NCBI RefSeq assembly: GCF_000226975.2
Contig: NZ_CP019285.1
Coordinates: 3,968,001-4,032,000 of the forward strand
From: Halobiforma lacisalsi AJ5
GTDB lineage: Archaea > Halobacteriota > Halobacteria > Halobacteriales > Natrialbaceae
Reading direction: 5' to 3'
DNA length: 64,000 bases
Part shown: in pieces, positions 1-7,706 of the stretch
Position numbering within the stretch: the stretch's first letter is position 1
Layout: the number at the start of each line of letters is the position of its first letter
Made by a program: the position numbers and the translations under genes
Notes under the pieces: generated by a model
What the model was told of the DNA's origin: nothing
Databases searched by the model: none
The model's input: only the letters and a program-made list of their open reading frames with translations

Positions 1-788
1 GAGATCCGGCCGCCGTCGAGTGTCTTCTTCGTTTGCTCCCAGCCGTCGCCTTCCTCCCCCAGGAGGCGGTCTTCGGGCAAGCGGACGTTCTCGAGCTGGA
101 TTTCACAGGTGGGGGAGGCGTTCAGCCCCATCTTGTCCCAGACCGTCGTCACCTCGAAGCCGTCGTCCTCGCGTGGGTCGACGATGAACGTCGAGATGCC
201 GCCGTAGCCGGCGTCGGGGTCGGTGACGGCCTTGACGAGCACCGAGCCGGCCTCGCTGGCGTTCGTGATGAACTGCTTGGTGCCGTTGAGGACCCACTCG
301 TCTCCGTCTTTCTCCGCGGCTACGCTGCCCCGTTCCGGTTCCGAGTCGCTTGCCTCCCGTTTCTCCGCGGTGGTATCCATGTCGGAGGCGTCGGAGCCAC
401 TGCCCGGTTCCGTCAGCGCCCAGCCGCCCATATGTTCGCCCTCGGCCAGCGGCCGGAGCCATCGCTCCTTTTGCTCTTCGGTGCCGAAGAGTTCGATCGG
501 CTTCGAGGCAAGCGAGATGTGTGCGACGTAGGAGAGCCCGACCGAACCCGAAACGCGCCCGATCTCCTCGGCGACCAGCGAGTACATGAGGGTGTCGCCG
601 CCGAGGCCGCCGTACTCCTCGGAGATGGGGACGCCCATCATGTCCAGGTCGGCGAGTTGATCGAAGATTTCCTCCGGGAACCGGTGTTCTTCCTCGATCT
701 CCTGGGCGATCGGCTCGATTTCGGTTTCACAGAAGTCTCGGACCGTCTCCTGGATCATCCGATGCTCGTCGGACAGCTCGAAGTCCAT
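1..788 (-). CDS. Acyl-CoA dehydrogenase, C-terminal part outside window
   Basis: Flavin-dependent first step of fatty-acyl or branched-chain acyl-CoA oxidation. About 262 N-terminal residues are visible, starting MDFELSDEHRM. The family N-terminal helical domain is followed by the beta-domain motifs GGWALTEPGSGSD (about 121-133) and WVLNGTKQFITN (about 163-174), which bind FAD and acyl-CoA; the catalytic C-terminal domain lies beyond base 1. Unusual: roughly 15-20 charged residues (EKREASDSEPERGSVA) sit between SDMDTTA and the WVLNG strand, where most relatives have a short loop. The frame stays open, so this is an in-frame loop expansion. Substrate cannot be told from this half. Confidence 0.9.
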   Translation of the reverse strand, partial: MDFELSDEHRMIQETVRDFCETEIEPIAQEIEEEHRFPEEIFDQLADLDMMGVPISEEYGGLGGDTLMYSLVAEEIGRVSGSVGLSYVAHISLASKPIELFGTEEQKERWLRPLAEGEHMGGWALTEPGSGSDASDMDTTAEKREASDSEPERGSVAAEKDGDEWVLNGTKQFITNASEAGSVLVKAVTDPDAGYGGISTFIVDPREDDGFEVTTVWDKMGLNASPTCEIQLENVRLPEDRLLGEEGDGWEQTKKTLDGGRI

Positions 789-952
789 ACGCAATACTTG
801 CCGGGCCGAAAAATAAACGCACCGACAACATTCGACGTGGGCTGTGTTCACAGGTCGAAGTGGTTCCCTCGAGCGATTTTTCCGTCGAGAATCGGTCGTC
901 GAATCGCGTCGGACGAAGAAACTCGAGTCGCTACCGCGGCGGGGAAGCGCGG

Positions 953-2119
953 CTACCAGCCGCGATCGTCGTTATCGCGGTCGCTTTCGTCACCGTCTCC
1001 GTCTTCCCGATCCCAGAGCGGCGTCTCCTCGACCGAACCCTCGTCCCGGGAATCGCGACCCCAGCGACCGTCCGGCGTGCCCGGATCCGAGCCATCGTCG
1101 GGACCGGAGTCCGAGGAACTGACGGCTCCGGCCCCGCCGGTTCCCCCGCGCTCGCCCTCGCGGGCCGCGGCACGTCGTTCCGGGATCAGGTCGAGATCCG
1201 CATCGGTGTCGCCGAGCAGCAACAGCGCATAGTACTGGAAATACGTCCGGACCGGCATCTGGACGATCGCGACGACCAGCAGTACGGCGAGCACCGCGAG
1301 TACCACGACCGGTGCCGCGAGCCACACGCCGACGTCGCCAAGCGAGACCAACAGGAATCCCACGATCCCGAACGGGATGAGGACGACGATCGCCGCAAAC
1401 AGGATCAGAAAGCCCGCGGCGATGTTGACGACGATCCCGAGAATCCAGACGAGCACCAGGTAGACCGCGTACTCGCCGAGGTTCGACGTCAGGGCACCCC
1501 AGAACCGGCTCCACGCCGAGAGGACGCCCCGCTCCTCGAGCAACATCACCGGCGCGACGAACTCGGAGGTAAAGCGCATCACGATGGTGTAGACGAGCCC
1601 CAGGACGATCCCGAGGAGGACGATTCCGAGGAGTTCGCCGATCACCGCCTCGGGGGATGGAGCGCCGAGCAAGACGTATGCCAGCGGCACGCCGATCACC
1701 ACCAGCAGGACGAGGCCGGCGACGAGGCGGAAGCCGAACAGCCGCAGGCCGCGGCCGAGGTTCGCCCCGGCGAACCGCCGGATCCGGACCTCTCCGGAGC
1801 GCAGCGACTCGAGGAAGACGAACTCCATGATCGCGCTGATCAGGGAAAACACCAGCCACAGGACGATCGCTGCGACGACCAGAATCGCGGCGATCGCAAG
1901 CACGTCGTCGGGCAGTTCTCCGACGGGAGCGTCGACGCCGGGTTCCTGAACAGTCGGTTCGAAGTCACCGGTCGGCGCGCCGCTACCGCCACCGAGTCCC
2001 GTGTTTCCGCCGACGAAGAACGCGACGACCGCGAGTTTGAGCCACAGTCCGACGCGGACGGGCAACAGGAGGTCCCGCGTAACGTCGATCGCGTCTCCGA
2101 GATCGTCGATAGCATCCAT
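953..2119 (-). CDS. Haloarchaeal polytopic membrane protein (DUF7544-like)
   Basis: 388 residues, starting MDAIDDLGDAIDVTRDLLLP. After an N-terminal amphipathic stretch there are about six to seven hydrophobic segments, including runs of I/V/L around residues 80-100, 130-150, 160-180, 220-265 and 275-295. A cytoplasmic-looking tail of about 70 residues follows, rich in R, E, D, S and G (low complexity, probably disordered). It resembles the haloarchaeal family I know as DUF7544. No catalytic motif is seen and no function is assigned. It stands alone, with about 170 bases to the divergent kinase gene. Confidence 0.7.
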   Translation of the reverse strand: MDAIDDLGDAIDVTRDLLLPVRVGLWLKLAVVAFFVGGNTGLGGGSGAPTGDFEPTVQEPGVDAPVGELPDDVLAIAAILVVAAIVLWLVFSLISAIMEFVFLESLRSGEVRIRRFAGANLGRGLRLFGFRLVAGLVLLVVIGVPLAYVLLGAPSPEAVIGELLGIVLLGIVLGLVYTIVMRFTSEFVAPVMLLEERGVLSAWSRFWGALTSNLGEYAVYLVLVWILGIVVNIAAGFLILFAAIVVLIPFGIVGFLLVSLGDVGVWLAAPVVVLAVLAVLLVVAIVQMPVRTYFQYYALLLLGDTDADLDLIPERRAAAREGERGGTGGAGAVSSSDSGPDDGSDPGTPDGRWGRDSRDEGSVEETPLWDREDGDGDESDRDNDDRGW

Positions 2120-2291
2120 ACATCAGCAGTATCGTTGCACGGGTGAAAATAATACTGTTCTGACGTTCCTGCGGTCGGGATCGGTGCCGGTCGGTAGCCC
2201 TGGAGGCTACGGCGCTCGTATCCGCCACGAGATATCTCCCGTCGTCGATAGTTCGAGACGCATTTAACCTCCAGGGGCCTCTGTTTCCCGT

Positions 2292-3101
2292 ATGGATCTC
2301 CGCCAGCTCGTCCGCGGCACTGTCGAGTGGGACCGCATCGAGCGGGTCATCCACACGCTGGCGGACCGACACGGCCGCGAGACAGTTCGCGTCGAGTTCC
2401 TCGAGGCCGACAACTGGCTGTCGACACCCTGTGTTATCGACGACGAGTGGTTCGTCAAGATCGTCTCCCGGCAGAACGCGCTCGTCCACGCCCTCCTCAC
2501 CACCGGCCGGAACTTCGGAGCCGTCTCTGCCGGAACCGGCGGCTTCTTCGATCGGTTCGATACACCGCGGGAAATGGTCGAACACGAGTACGAGGCCACC
2601 CAGCGGATGCGCGAGATCGGCATCAACGCCCCGCAACCGATCGAGGCCTTCGAGATCAACGGGCTGGGCGTGCTCGTTCTGGAGTACTTGCCGGAGTTCG
2701 AGTCGTTCGGGACGGTTTCCGACGACGTCGTCGCCGAGCGGGCGGGGGAACTGTTCGACATGCTCGCGACGCTACACGACCACGGCCTCGCCCACGGCGA
2801 CTTGCGCGCGGAGAACATCCTCATTTCCGACGGCGAACTCTACTTCATCGACGCCACGAGCGTCCACGCGGATCGCGTTCCGGAGACAACGGCCTACGAC
2901 CTCGCCTGTGCGCTCGCCGTTCTGGAGCCCCGCATCGGTGCACGACGGGCGGTCGAGGCGGCGGCCGGCGTCTACGGGCCGTCGGAACTGCTCGCGGCCC
3001 GGCGGTTCCTGGATTTCGTCCGACTGCGGCCGGATCACGAGTTCGATTCGACGCAACTGCGCAGCGAACTGGAGAAAGCTGCCGAACTGGGGGGCTACTG
3101 A
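2292..3101 (+). CDS. RIO1/Bud32-like atypical protein kinase
   Basis: 269 residues, starting MDLRQLVRGTVEWDRIERV. The kinase core is visible: an N-lobe Lys in WFVKIVSRQNALV (about 55) as likely ATP contact, a catalytic loop HGDLRAENIL (about 176-185; Asp as base, Asn as metal ligand) and the DFG-equivalent YFIDATSV. The short C-lobe and absence of an activation segment fit RIO/Kae1-associated kinases rather than eukaryote-type kinases. The FDRFDTPREMVEHEYEA segment resembles the flexible loop of RIO1. It is monocistronic and its substrate is unknown. The window offers no genes that tie it to ribosome maturation or tRNA t6A. Confidence 0.8.
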   Translation: MDLRQLVRGTVEWDRIERVIHTLADRHGRETVRVEFLEADNWLSTPCVIDDEWFVKIVSRQNALVHALLTTGRNFGAVSAGTGGFFDRFDTPREMVEHEYEATQRMREIGINAPQPIEAFEINGLGVLVLEYLPEFESFGTVSDDVVAERAGELFDMLATLHDHGLAHGDLRAENILISDGELYFIDATSVHADRVPETTAYDLACALAVLEPRIGARRAVEAAAGVYGPSELLAARRFLDFVRLRPDHEFDSTQLRSELEKAAELGGY

Positions 3102-3135
3102 GGGGGTGGCCGCTACCGCTCAGCCGCTCGGCCGC

Positions 3136-4545
3136 TCAAGCCTGACTCGGCCTCGGGGCCGATTCGCCGTCCGTAAGGGTGCTAACAAGGACGATGAGCA
3201 GTCCGGCGATCGGGGCCGCGACGATCACCGCATCCAGCCCGTACGGGCTGGCGAGGACCGTATCCCACGTGATCGCGAGCAACGCGCCGACGATCATCCC
3301 CGTGAGGCCGCCCAGTTTGGTCAGGCGCTCGCGCATCAGGAAGATCGCGAGCAGGGCGGGCGTGATCGCCGCACCGTAGGCCGTGTAGGAGTACATCTGG
3401 ACCTCGAGGATCGTCGGGAACTCCTGCCCGAGGACGAACGCGAAGATCCCGAGGACCACCACGAACGCGCGGGTCAGCCAGAAGACCTGCTGGTCGGAGG
3501 CGTCCGGGTTGATGAGGCCCTTGTAGAGGTCCTGCGAGAGGTTCGTACAGGCCGACAGCAGGTAGGAGCTCCCGGTGGTGATGATGAAGGCCGCGGCGGC
3601 GGCGAGCAGGATGCCGCCGACCCAGGTCGGGAGTTCCGTCGTCGTCGCAATCAGGGCCATCCCCGGGTCGAGGTCGGGGAACATCGCCCGCGAGGCGAAC
3701 GCGATGATGGGGACGAGCGTCATCGTCGCGACGACGCCGACGAACCAGGCGACTAGCCCCGCGTCGGTCCCTTCGTCGGTCTCCCCGGCGATGATGCGCT
3801 GGTACATGTTCTGGTCGGCGAGGATCAACAGCAGCGGCGGGGCCCAGAGAGCGAAGAACTCGAGGGCGGAGAGGTCGCCGAGGACGTCGAGGTGAGTCTC
3901 GGGGACGCTCGCGGTGATCCCGGACCAGCCGCCGGCCTCGAGGACGACGAACGGAACCGCGATCACGAGGCCGACGAGCATCAGGAAGGCGCTGATCGCG
4001 TCCGTGTAGGCGACGGACATCAGACCGCCCATCGCCGCCAGTGCGATGATGACGGCGGTCCCGATCAGGGTCCCCTGTGAGACCGGGATGCCGGTGGTGA
4101 CGTTCAGCACGTAGCCGAGGCCGATGAACTGGTAGGAGACGATCCCGACGTAGGCGAAGGCGATCACGAGCAGGCTGATGATCCGTCCTTCCTTCCCGAG
4201 TTCCGCCTCGATCATCTCGGGGATCGTCAGCTTGTCGAACCCGCGGATCCGCGGGGCGAGGGCCTTTAGAATGCCGATACCGATGAGCGCGGCGGTGCCG
4301 AACAGGATGGCCGGAATCAGCCCGTTGTCGTACGCGACCGAGTTCGCGCCGCCGGTCACCGTCCCGGAGCCCATCCACGTCGCGAGCAAGGTGCCGGCGA
4401 TGACCGCCGTCCCGAGGCTTCGGCCGGCGACCATGAAGTCCTCGGCGGTGTTCGTCTGCCCGTACGCCCAGACGCCAACGCCGAGCATCACGGCCAGATA
4501 CCCGGCGACGATATAGAGCAACGTCACGTCGGATTCGACTGCCAT
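3136..4545 (-). CDS. Sodium:solute symporter (SSS family), probably proline or related solute
   Basis: 469 residues if it starts at ATG 4545 (MAVESDVTLLYIVAGYLAVM). That start lies about 25-32 bases from a clear TATA box; upstream in-frame codons would cross the promoter. About 13 hydrophobic segments follow the LeuT-fold SSS pattern; GRSLGT (TM2 start), ATWMGSGTVTGGAN and the SAYTDAISAFLM-like stretch (here SVAYTDAISAFLM) match the sodium site and family signature. Divergent from the M24 hydrolase and next to proline dehydrogenase and P5C dehydrogenase, so uptake of proline or a prolyl osmolyte is inferred. SSS members are not specific by sequence, so substrate is uncertain. Confidence 0.88.
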   Translation of the reverse strand: MAVESDVTLLYIVAGYLAVMLGVGVWAYGQTNTAEDFMVAGRSLGTAVIAGTLLATWMGSGTVTGGANSVAYDNGLIPAILFGTAALIGIGILKALAPRIRGFDKLTIPEMIEAELGKEGRIISLLVIAFAYVGIVSYQFIGLGYVLNVTTGIPVSQGTLIGTAVIIALAAMGGLMSVAYTDAISAFLMLVGLVIAVPFVVLEAGGWSGITASVPETHLDVLGDLSALEFFALWAPPLLLILADQNMYQRIIAGETDEGTDAGLVAWFVGVVATMTLVPIIAFASRAMFPDLDPGMALIATTTELPTWVGGILLAAAAAFIITTGSSYLLSACTNLSQDLYKGLINPDASDQQVFWLTRAFVVVLGIFAFVLGQEFPTILEVQMYSYTAYGAAITPALLAIFLMRERLTKLGGLTGMIVGALLAITWDTVLASPYGLDAVIVAAPIAGLLIVLVSTLTDGESAPRPSQA

Positions 4546-4569
4546 GGTACCGGATTCTAAAACTCCGTT

Positions 4570-4577
4570 CTTAAATA
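4570..4577 (-). promoter_or_regulatory. TATA box of the symporter gene
   Basis: Read on the minus strand this is TATTTAAG, 25-32 bases before ATG 4545. This is the normal spacing for a leaderless haloarchaeal transcript and supports the chosen start. Confidence 0.6.
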
Positions 4578-4608
4578 CCCATCCAACCGATCGTTCCCGG
4601 TCGATCAT

Positions 4609-4627
4609 TACGTGTAGTAAACACGTA
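4609..4627. promoter_or_regulatory. Inverted-repeat operator candidate between symporter and M24 gene
   Basis: Perfect 7-base inverted repeat TACGTGT - AGTAA - ACACGTA, lying between the two divergent TATA boxes and upstream of both. The position suits an activator or repressor serving both genes. The HTH-10 protein at 5993-6715 is one candidate binder, but no copy of the motif was seen before the proline dehydrogenase or aldehyde dehydrogenase genes. Confidence 0.5.
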
Positions 4628-4653
4628 GTGTGCCCGGCCGTGGTCGGGTCCCC

Positions 4654-4661
4654 TTTTACTA
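4654..4661 (+). promoter_or_regulatory. TATA box of the M24 hydrolase gene
   Basis: TTTTACTA, about 25-32 bases before ATG 4686, again fitting leaderless transcription and favouring that ATG over the GTG at 4674. Confidence 0.5.
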
Positions 4662-4685
4662 TCGGCAGCCCGCTTGTGTCGATCC

Positions 4686-5858
4686 ATGACGGAGCTTTCG
4701 ATCCCGGAGACCGAACACCGACGGCGAACACGAGACTTGCTCGAGCGTGCCGACGCGGACGGCTACGACGGCCTCGTCCTCTTCGGCGCGTTGAACATCC
4801 ACTACGCCAGCGGAATGTACCACCTCCCGACCGAACGGCCGGTCGCGCTAGGGATTACCGACGAGCGAATCGAGGCGGTCGTCCCCAGACTCGAGCGGGA
4901 ACACGCCGAACGCGGGGAGTTCCTGATCGACGAGGTGACGACCTACTTCGAGTACCCACAGGGTGATCCGATGGAACGGGTCGCGGAGATGTGCGAGCGA
5001 CTCGGGCTGGCGGACGGCTCGATCGCGGTCGACTCCGATGGGAGTCCGGCCCGCAACGGCTATACAGGCCCCGCACTCTCGGAACTGGTGGACGCGGAGG
5101 TCGGCCTCGAGGCGTACGTTACGGAGATGCGTGAGACGAAAAGCGACGCCGAGATCGATCTGATCCGGGAGGCGAGCGTCTGGGCCAACTTCGGTCATCG
5201 GCTCCTCCAGGAACGGATCGAGCCGGGCCGACGGCCGATCGAAGTTCGTGCGGAGGTCGAGGCCGAGGCCGTCAAGCCGATGCTCGACGCGCTCGGGGAC
5301 CGTTACGAGATGCGGTCGTGGGCGAACCCGATGCAGTGTCTGTTCACGACCGGCGACGTGACTGAACTACCCCACAGCATGGACCAGACGACGCGGATCG
5401 AACGCGGTGACAATATCGTCACCATCGTCAAGCCGACCGTCGGCGGCTACACGACCGAACTCGAGCGGACGATGTTCGTCGGCGAGGTGTCCGACGAGAA
5501 GCGGGAGTACTTCGAGATCATGACGGAGTCCCAGGAGATCGCGATCGATGCGATCGGCCCGGGCGTCGAGTACGCCGCCGTCGAGGAGGCTGTCGTCGAC
5601 TACTACGAAGAGCAGGGGGTCGCCGAGTACACCCAGCACCACGTCGGCCACAACATCGGTATGGAAGGCCACGAGCGGCCGTTCCTCGACGTCGACCAGG
5701 AAGGCGAGATCCGACCGGGCGAACTGTTCACCGTCGAGCCGGGGTTCTACGTTCCGGACGTCGGCGGCTTCCGCCACTCCGATACCGTGGTAGTGACCGA
5801 GGACGGAACCGAGACGCTGACCGACTACCCACGGGACCTCGAGAGCCTGATCGTTTGA
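4686..5858 (+). CDS. M24 (prolidase/creatinase-fold) hydrolase with degenerate metal site
   Basis: 390 residues from ATG 4686. An N-terminal creatinase-like domain (about 10-145) is followed by the pita-bread domain. In prolidases and aminopeptidase P two metals are held by D, D, H, E, E. Here the first Asp region reads IVKPTVGGYTTELERT, so the first Asp is Lys249/Pro250 and the second is Glu258. The His is kept (HHVGHNIG, His322), TVEPG keeps Glu351, but the last Glu of RIED is replaced in FRHSD (Ser365). Metal-free members such as creatinase and ectoine hydrolase DoeA use the same fold. So hydrolysis of a small C-N bond in a proline-like or methylated solute is as plausible as Xaa-Pro dipeptidase activity. 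Context with a symporter and proline oxidation enzymes supports osmolyte or peptide-derived proline use. Confidence 0.8.
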   Translation: MTELSIPETEHRRRTRDLLERADADGYDGLVLFGALNIHYASGMYHLPTERPVALGITDERIEAVVPRLEREHAERGEFLIDEVTTYFEYPQGDPMERVAEMCERLGLADGSIAVDSDGSPARNGYTGPALSELVDAEVGLEAYVTEMRETKSDAEIDLIREASVWANFGHRLLQERIEPGRRPIEVRAEVEAEAVKPMLDALGDRYEMRSWANPMQCLFTTGDVTELPHSMDQTTRIERGDNIVTIVKPTVGGYTTELERTMFVGEVSDEKREYFEIMTESQEIAIDAIGPGVEYAAVEEAVVDYYEEQGVAEYTQHHVGHNIGMEGHERPFLDVDQEGEIRPGELFTVEPGFYVPDVGGFRHSDTVVVTEDGTETLTDYPRDLESLIV

Positions 5859-5992
5859 TCCGCCCACGGGTCGGTGGGTGAGACGCCACGTCCCCGGCCG
5901 TTTCCTGTACGAATATCAGTCGAGCACGGCGTTCGGTGGACGACCGCTTCGAAAACGCAACATAGAAGCCCGGCGTTGAGACATGGCTACAC

Positions 5993-6715
5993 ATGAGTCT
6001 TCAGGGCGAGCTCTCGAGCGTTCGGTTGACCCTCGATCTGTGGCACCCGAACTGCTGGGCGATCGAGGCGACCGATCGAACGGGGGGCGGCGTGCTCGCT
6101 CACGCGGTCTACAACTCGCCGACCACGGAGGGCGAGAGCCCAAACACCGTCAAGGGGCTGTTCACCGCCTTCGGCGACACCTCCGCGGAAGTCGAGCAGC
6201 TCCTGGACGCGATCCGCGAGTCCGACCACTCCGGCGAAGTGTTCGAACTCCAGGAGCGGTTCGGCCGCGCCCGCAACGCGCCCGGTAACGTCGTCCGCGA
6301 GTTCTTCCTCGAGTACGACCCCACGGAGATGGTCTGTCCGACGTTGCTCGAGCACGGGTTCGTCCACAGCGCGCCGGTCCACATCGAAGACGGGAGCGAG
6401 GAGTGGAACCTCTGTTTCGCCGGGGACCGGTCCGCGATCGAGGAGTCGCTTGACGACGTGCGCGAACAGTCCGGCGCGGAGGTGACGATCACGTCGATCA
6501 CGACCTCGGAGGCCCCCGACCGGTCGACCCGCGAGCAACGGCTGGACACGCTGACGACGAGCCAGCGCGAGGTGTTCGAACACGCCCGCGAAGCGGGCTA
6601 CTACGAGTGGCCTCGCGAGATCACGACCCGGGAACTGGCCGACGAACTCGATGTCGCGAAGTCGACGCTGCTCGAGCACTTGCGACGGGCGGAGTCGAAG
6701 CTCCTGGACCCCTGA
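5993..6715 (+). CDS. HTH-10 (bacterioopsin-activator-type) transcription regulator
   Basis: 240 residues. The C-terminal HTH-10 domain is clear from about 180: LTTSQREVFEHAREAGYYEWPREITTRELADELDVAKSTLLEHLRRAE, given here only in outline, with recognition helix around VAKSTLLEHLRRAE. The N-terminal 170 residues form a sensory-type domain common in haloarchaeal Bat-like proteins, without a recognised ligand motif. It lies between the M24 gene and the convergent proline dehydrogenase gene, so it is the obvious candidate regulator of the proline block. ATG 5993 is used; the ATG at 5983 is in another frame. Confidence 0.85.
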   Translation: MSLQGELSSVRLTLDLWHPNCWAIEATDRTGGGVLAHAVYNSPTTEGESPNTVKGLFTAFGDTSAEVEQLLDAIRESDHSGEVFELQERFGRARNAPGNVVREFFLEYDPTEMVCPTLLEHGFVHSAPVHIEDGSEEWNLCFAGDRSAIEESLDDVREQSGAEVTITSITTSEAPDRSTREQRLDTLTTSQREVFEHAREAGYYEWPREITTRELADELDVAKSTLLEHLRRAESKLLDP

Positions 6716-6732
6716 TTCCGCATCCGGTCAGT

Positions 6733-7569
6733 TCAGCTCAGGATCGCTCGCAGCGCGAACAGCAGGTTCTCCTTGCGCTCGCGGACTCTCCGGTAGAAGT
6801 ACGAGAACCACTTGTTTCCGTAGGGGATGTACTGGTAGACCTCGACGCCGTCGGCGGCCAGTTCGTACTGGGCGTCGGTCCGGACGCCCATCAGCATCTG
6901 GATCTCGTAGGGCGTCCCGTGTTCCCGGTGAAGCTCCCGGGCGAGCGAGACGAACTCCGGATCGTGACTGCCGACCGCGACCCCGTCGTCGAACGACTCG
7001 AACATGTACTCGATGAGGTCCCGGTAGTTCTCGTCGACCCGGTCCTTGTCGGTGTAGGCGACGGAGGCGGGTTCGTCGTAGGCCCCCTTGACGATCCGGA
7101 CCTTGCCCGGGGCGTCGGCCAGTCGCTCGAGGTCCTCGCGGGTCCGCTCGAGGTTCGCCTGGAGGCACAGCCCCATGCCGCCCCCGTGCTCGCGGACGAG
7201 CTCCTCGTAAGCGTCGAGGGTGGCGTCGGTCGTCGTGTGATCCTCCATGTCGACCCAGACGAAGACGTCCCGTTCGGCACCGCGGTCGGCGATCTCGGTG
7301 AGGTTCTCCGCGAACGTGTCCGCGCCGACGTCGAGCCCGATCTGTGACGGTTTGACCGAGACGCAGGCGTCGACGTCCGAGCGGCCGATGTCGTCGATCA
7401 ACTCGAGATAGGACTGGGTGTCCGCCGCCGCGTTGGCGGGGTCGTCGTAGTGCTCGCCGAGCAGATTGAGGATGCCGGCGACGTCGCGCTCGTTGAGCGC
7501 CCGGACGTGTTCGATGGCCTCGGCGGACGTCTCACCCGCGACGAATTTGCTCGCGATAGGGGGAATCAT
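6733..7569 (-). CDS. Proline dehydrogenase
   Basis: 278 residues from ATG 7569 (MIPPIASKFVAGE), the usual haloarchaeal beginning; a GTG 39 bases upstream would add an untypical tail. FAD-dependent oxidation of proline to pyrroline-5-carboxylate in a TIM-barrel. Markers include VSVKPSQIGLD, VWVDMEDHTTTD, RIVKGAYDEP and the C-terminal substrate motif YIPYGNKWFSYFYRRV, whose paired arginines bind the proline carboxylate. It is a monofunctional enzyme, separate from the P5C dehydrogenase encoded divergently 137 bases away. It ends convergently with the HTH-10 gene, 17 bases apart. Confidence 0.92.
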   Translation of the reverse strand: MIPPIASKFVAGETSAEAIEHVRALNERDVAGILNLLGEHYDDPANAAADTQSYLELIDDIGRSDVDACVSVKPSQIGLDVGADTFAENLTEIADRGAERDVFVWVDMEDHTTTDATLDAYEELVREHGGGMGLCLQANLERTREDLERLADAPGKVRIVKGAYDEPASVAYTDKDRVDENYRDLIEYMFESFDDGVAVGSHDPEFVSLARELHREHGTPYEIQMLMGVRTDAQYELAADGVEVYQYIPYGNKWFSYFYRRVRERKENLLFALRAILS

Positions 7570-7706
7570 TCGTTCGTATTCCTCGAGACGGAGACCATAA
7601 GCCACCACCCGACCAATGCGTTAGCGCTCTGTCGGTCCGAAAATAACTCGGTCGGGGCGACCATGATCGGTGGGGCTTACATGAGATCAGGGAGTAATGA
7701 CGAACC

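Noticed and set aside
953..2146. Long plus-strand frame opposite the DUF7544-like gene
   Set aside because: Charged low-complexity translation (H/D/R/E-rich) typical of antisense shadows in high-GC genes; the minus strand has clear membrane helices.
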